Below are positions 62,724 to 64,000 of a stretch of 64,000 nucleotides of DNA, in pieces. Origin of the DNA: Flavobacterium sp. FEMGT703F (GTDB lineage Bacteria > Bacteroidota > Bacteroidia > Flavobacteriales > Flavobacteriaceae); the NCBI GenBank assembly GCA_002786385.1, contig PGCN01000003.1, forward strand, positions 62,001 to 126,000. Reading direction: 5' to 3'. The notes under the pieces are model-generated. The model was not told the DNA's origin, searched no databases, and worked only from the letters and a program-made list of their open reading frames with translations. A program made the translations under genes and the position numbers. Position 1 is the first letter of the stretch. Every line of letters starts with the position of its first letter.

Positions 62724-63592
62724 ATTTCAAAGCCAAAGTACTGTTAACGGTTGCATGCTTGTTCTTAGTTCCAACTTTTTCCCAACAAAAAGAAACGGAC
62801 AGCAGTACTGTGAAACAAGACAAAAGGTTTTACTTAAATCTGGATATTGCCAGTAGGTATTTATGGCGTGGACAATGTTGGGGTGGCGATTATATAGCGG
62901 TGCAGCCTACAGTTGAGTTTTCAATTGCACCCAAGTTGACGCTCGGATTTTGGGCGACTACCAATTTTAAACGGGATTACTTTTATCCGGATGGTGTTTC
63001 GGCCTATAAAGGCTATCAAGAAATTGACTTTTACCTCTATTATCAGTTGACCGATTTTTTACAATTCCAGTTGTGGGATTATTATTGGCCGTCTGTAAGT
63101 AAAGTAGAAGGAGTGAATAACAACTACTTTAATTACGGACCGGATGGTTCGAAAACAGTAGATGCGATGGTGTACTTTGATTTTTCCGATGGCTATCGGT
63201 ATCCGTTTAATGCAACGATAAGTACTTTAATTGCTGGGAATGACTTTCGGTATGACACCAACGGAGAAAATCCGAAGCGAAATTTCACTACCTACTTAGA
63301 GCTTGGGTATACTTTTTCTTTTTTTAAAAATTCATCGCAGAAATCCCTTCAAGATATAGAAGTGTCACCGGTAGTTGGTGCTGTACTGAACAATGAAGCA
63401 GCCTATTATACTTATGCTGACTACGATAAGGTTTCGTGGGTGAATTTAGGCGTGAGTACAACTAAAACCTTGTCTTTAGGTGGTGATATAAGTATGCCGA
63501 TAACCTTGTCTTACACACACAACGGCGCTGTTAAAAACACCGAAATTTTTGGTAAAAACTTTGTGGTAGCTACGCTGAGTTTAAGTTATTAA
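62720..63592 (+). CDS. TorF-like outer-membrane beta-barrel protein
   Basis: This 290-residue protein has a signal peptide (VLLTVACLFLVPTFSQ). The strands begin with YLNLDIASRYLWRGQCWGG, the SRYLWRG-type motif of TorF-like putative porins, and amphipathic strands run to the C-terminal FVVATLSLSY. It starts in the stop codon of the hybrid kinase gene (ATGA), a sign that the two belong to one function, perhaps sensing and uptake of the same solute. The substrate is unknown. Its stop overlaps the convergent rimO gene by 4 bases. Confidence 0.75.
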   Translation: MNFKAKVLLTVACLFLVPTFSQQKETDSSTVKQDKRFYLNLDIASRYLWRGQCWGGDYIAVQPTVEFSIAPKLTLGFWATTNFKRDYFYPDGVSAYKGYQEIDFYLYYQLTDFLQFQLWDYYWPSVSKVEGVNNNYFNYGPDGSKTVDAMVYFDFSDGYRYPFNATISTLIAGNDFRYDTNGENPKRNFTTYLELGYTFSFFKNSSQKSLQDIEVSPVVGAVLNNEAAYYTYADYDKVSWVNLGVSTTKTLSLGGDISMPITLSYTHNGAVKNTEIFGKNFVVATLSLSY

Positions 63593-64000
63593 GCCGGTTC
63601 GCCGTATAAGTCGAATTCTGTAGCGTCAATAATTTTGATTTGGGCAAATTCTCCTGTTTTTAAGTAGTATTTTGAGGCGTCAATCAACACTTCGTTATCC
63701 ACATCAGGGCTGTCAAATTCGGTTCGTCCCACAAAATATTGCCCTTCTTTTCTATCAATTATACATTTGAAAGTCTGTCCGATTTTCTCCTGATTCAAAT
63801 CCCAAGAGATCTGCGATTGTAAGTCCATGATTTCTGCAGCTCTGGCTTGTTTCACCTCTTCGGGTACGTTGTCTTCCAACAAATAAGCATGCGTGTTCTC
63901 TTCGTGGGAATAGGTAAAACAACCCAATCTTTCAAATTTCATTTCCTGAACCCAGTCACGCAACGTTTCAAAATCTTCTTGCGTTTCACCCGGATAACCC
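63589..64000 (-). CDS. rimO: 30S ribosomal protein S12 methylthiotransferase RimO (C-terminal part, cut by window edge)
   Basis: The visible 137 residues contain the segment GYPGETQEDFETL, the end of a radical SAM core. LGCFTYSHEENTHAY and a C-terminal TRAM domain follow (LNQEKIGQTFKCIIDRKEGQYFVGRTEFDSPDVDNEVLID), the RimO pattern. RimO methylthiolates Asp in S12. The frame is open past 64000, so the gene starts beyond the window. A TTG at 63963 is inside the domain and is not a start. Confidence 0.88.
   Translation of the reverse strand, partial: GYPGETQEDFETLRDWVQEMKFERLGCFTYSHEENTHAYLLEDNVPEEVKQARAAEIMDLQSQISWDLNQEKIGQTFKCIIDRKEGQYFVGRTEFDSPDVDNEVLIDASKYYLKTGEFAQIKIIDATEFDLYGEPA

Overview
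The window looks like a chromosomal segment of a Flavobacteriaceae bacterium, most likely Flavobacterium or a close relative. The evidence is the low GC content, the many TAnnTTTG-type -7 boxes (some with TTG/TTTG about 18-22 bases upstream), the scarcity of strong Shine-Dalgarno sequences, the type IX secretion sorting domains (types A and B), a PorV/PorQ-like protein, and lineage-typical genes (DUF2805, DUF5777, DUF4105, FecR/ECF/TonB-receptor trio).

Region 1 (1-21.8 kb, all plus strand) is most of a surface polysaccharide (O-antigen or capsule) locus. It holds eleven glycosyltransferases, a nonulosonic (sialic-type) acid set (NeuB-, NeuC- and NeuA-like), two methyltransferases, a cytosolic NodB-type deacetylase coupled to a GNAT acetyltransferase and a glycosyltransferase, a hexapeptide acetyltransferase, a Wzy-like polymerase, and at the 3' end the membrane initiating sugar-phosphate transferase. 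No Wzx flippase or export protein is in the window, so the locus should continue upstream. Many genes overlap by 1-8 bases, which suggests translational coupling.

Region 2 (21.8-33.4 kb) is conserved housekeeping: DUF4105 and PorV-like genes, phosphatidylserine synthase, an LptB-AhpD-like-TatC-KdsD block, a RecQ helicase without its zinc cysteines, a DUF2891 protein and an FAD-dependent dehydrogenase.

Region 3 (33.4-38.5 kb) is a cell-surface signalling unit: a lipoprotein built of six half-repeats with a Kazal-like insert, then an ECF sigma factor, a FecR anti-sigma factor and an STN-containing TonB-dependent receptor.

Region 4 (38.6-50.5 kb) is metabolic and repair genes: a GapN-like dehydrogenase with an apparently displaced catalytic glutamate, an exported MsrB-MsrA fusion, IPP isomerase, a PTPS/QueD enzyme, a Bcp peroxiredoxin, ManA, tRNA-Thr(TGT), an EamA transporter, AlkB, a sterol desaturase homologue, a tandem pair of DUF2805 proteins, an M61 peptidase and a DUF4369 lipoprotein.

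Region 5 (50.5-64 kb) has a large T9SS type B surface protein whose N-terminal half is unusually AT-rich, a radical SAM protein with a CX4CX2C cluster, and an envelope redox-type operon (OB-fold protein, DUF5777 barrel, cytochrome c lipoprotein, YceI, T9SS-secreted DUF2271 protein). A convergent ApbE flavin transferase, a CHASE-type hybrid histidine kinase coupled to a TorF-like outer-membrane protein, and the 3' end of rimO follow. No CRISPR array, insertion sequence, prophage or rRNA was seen, and no stretch without a gene exceeds 300 bases.
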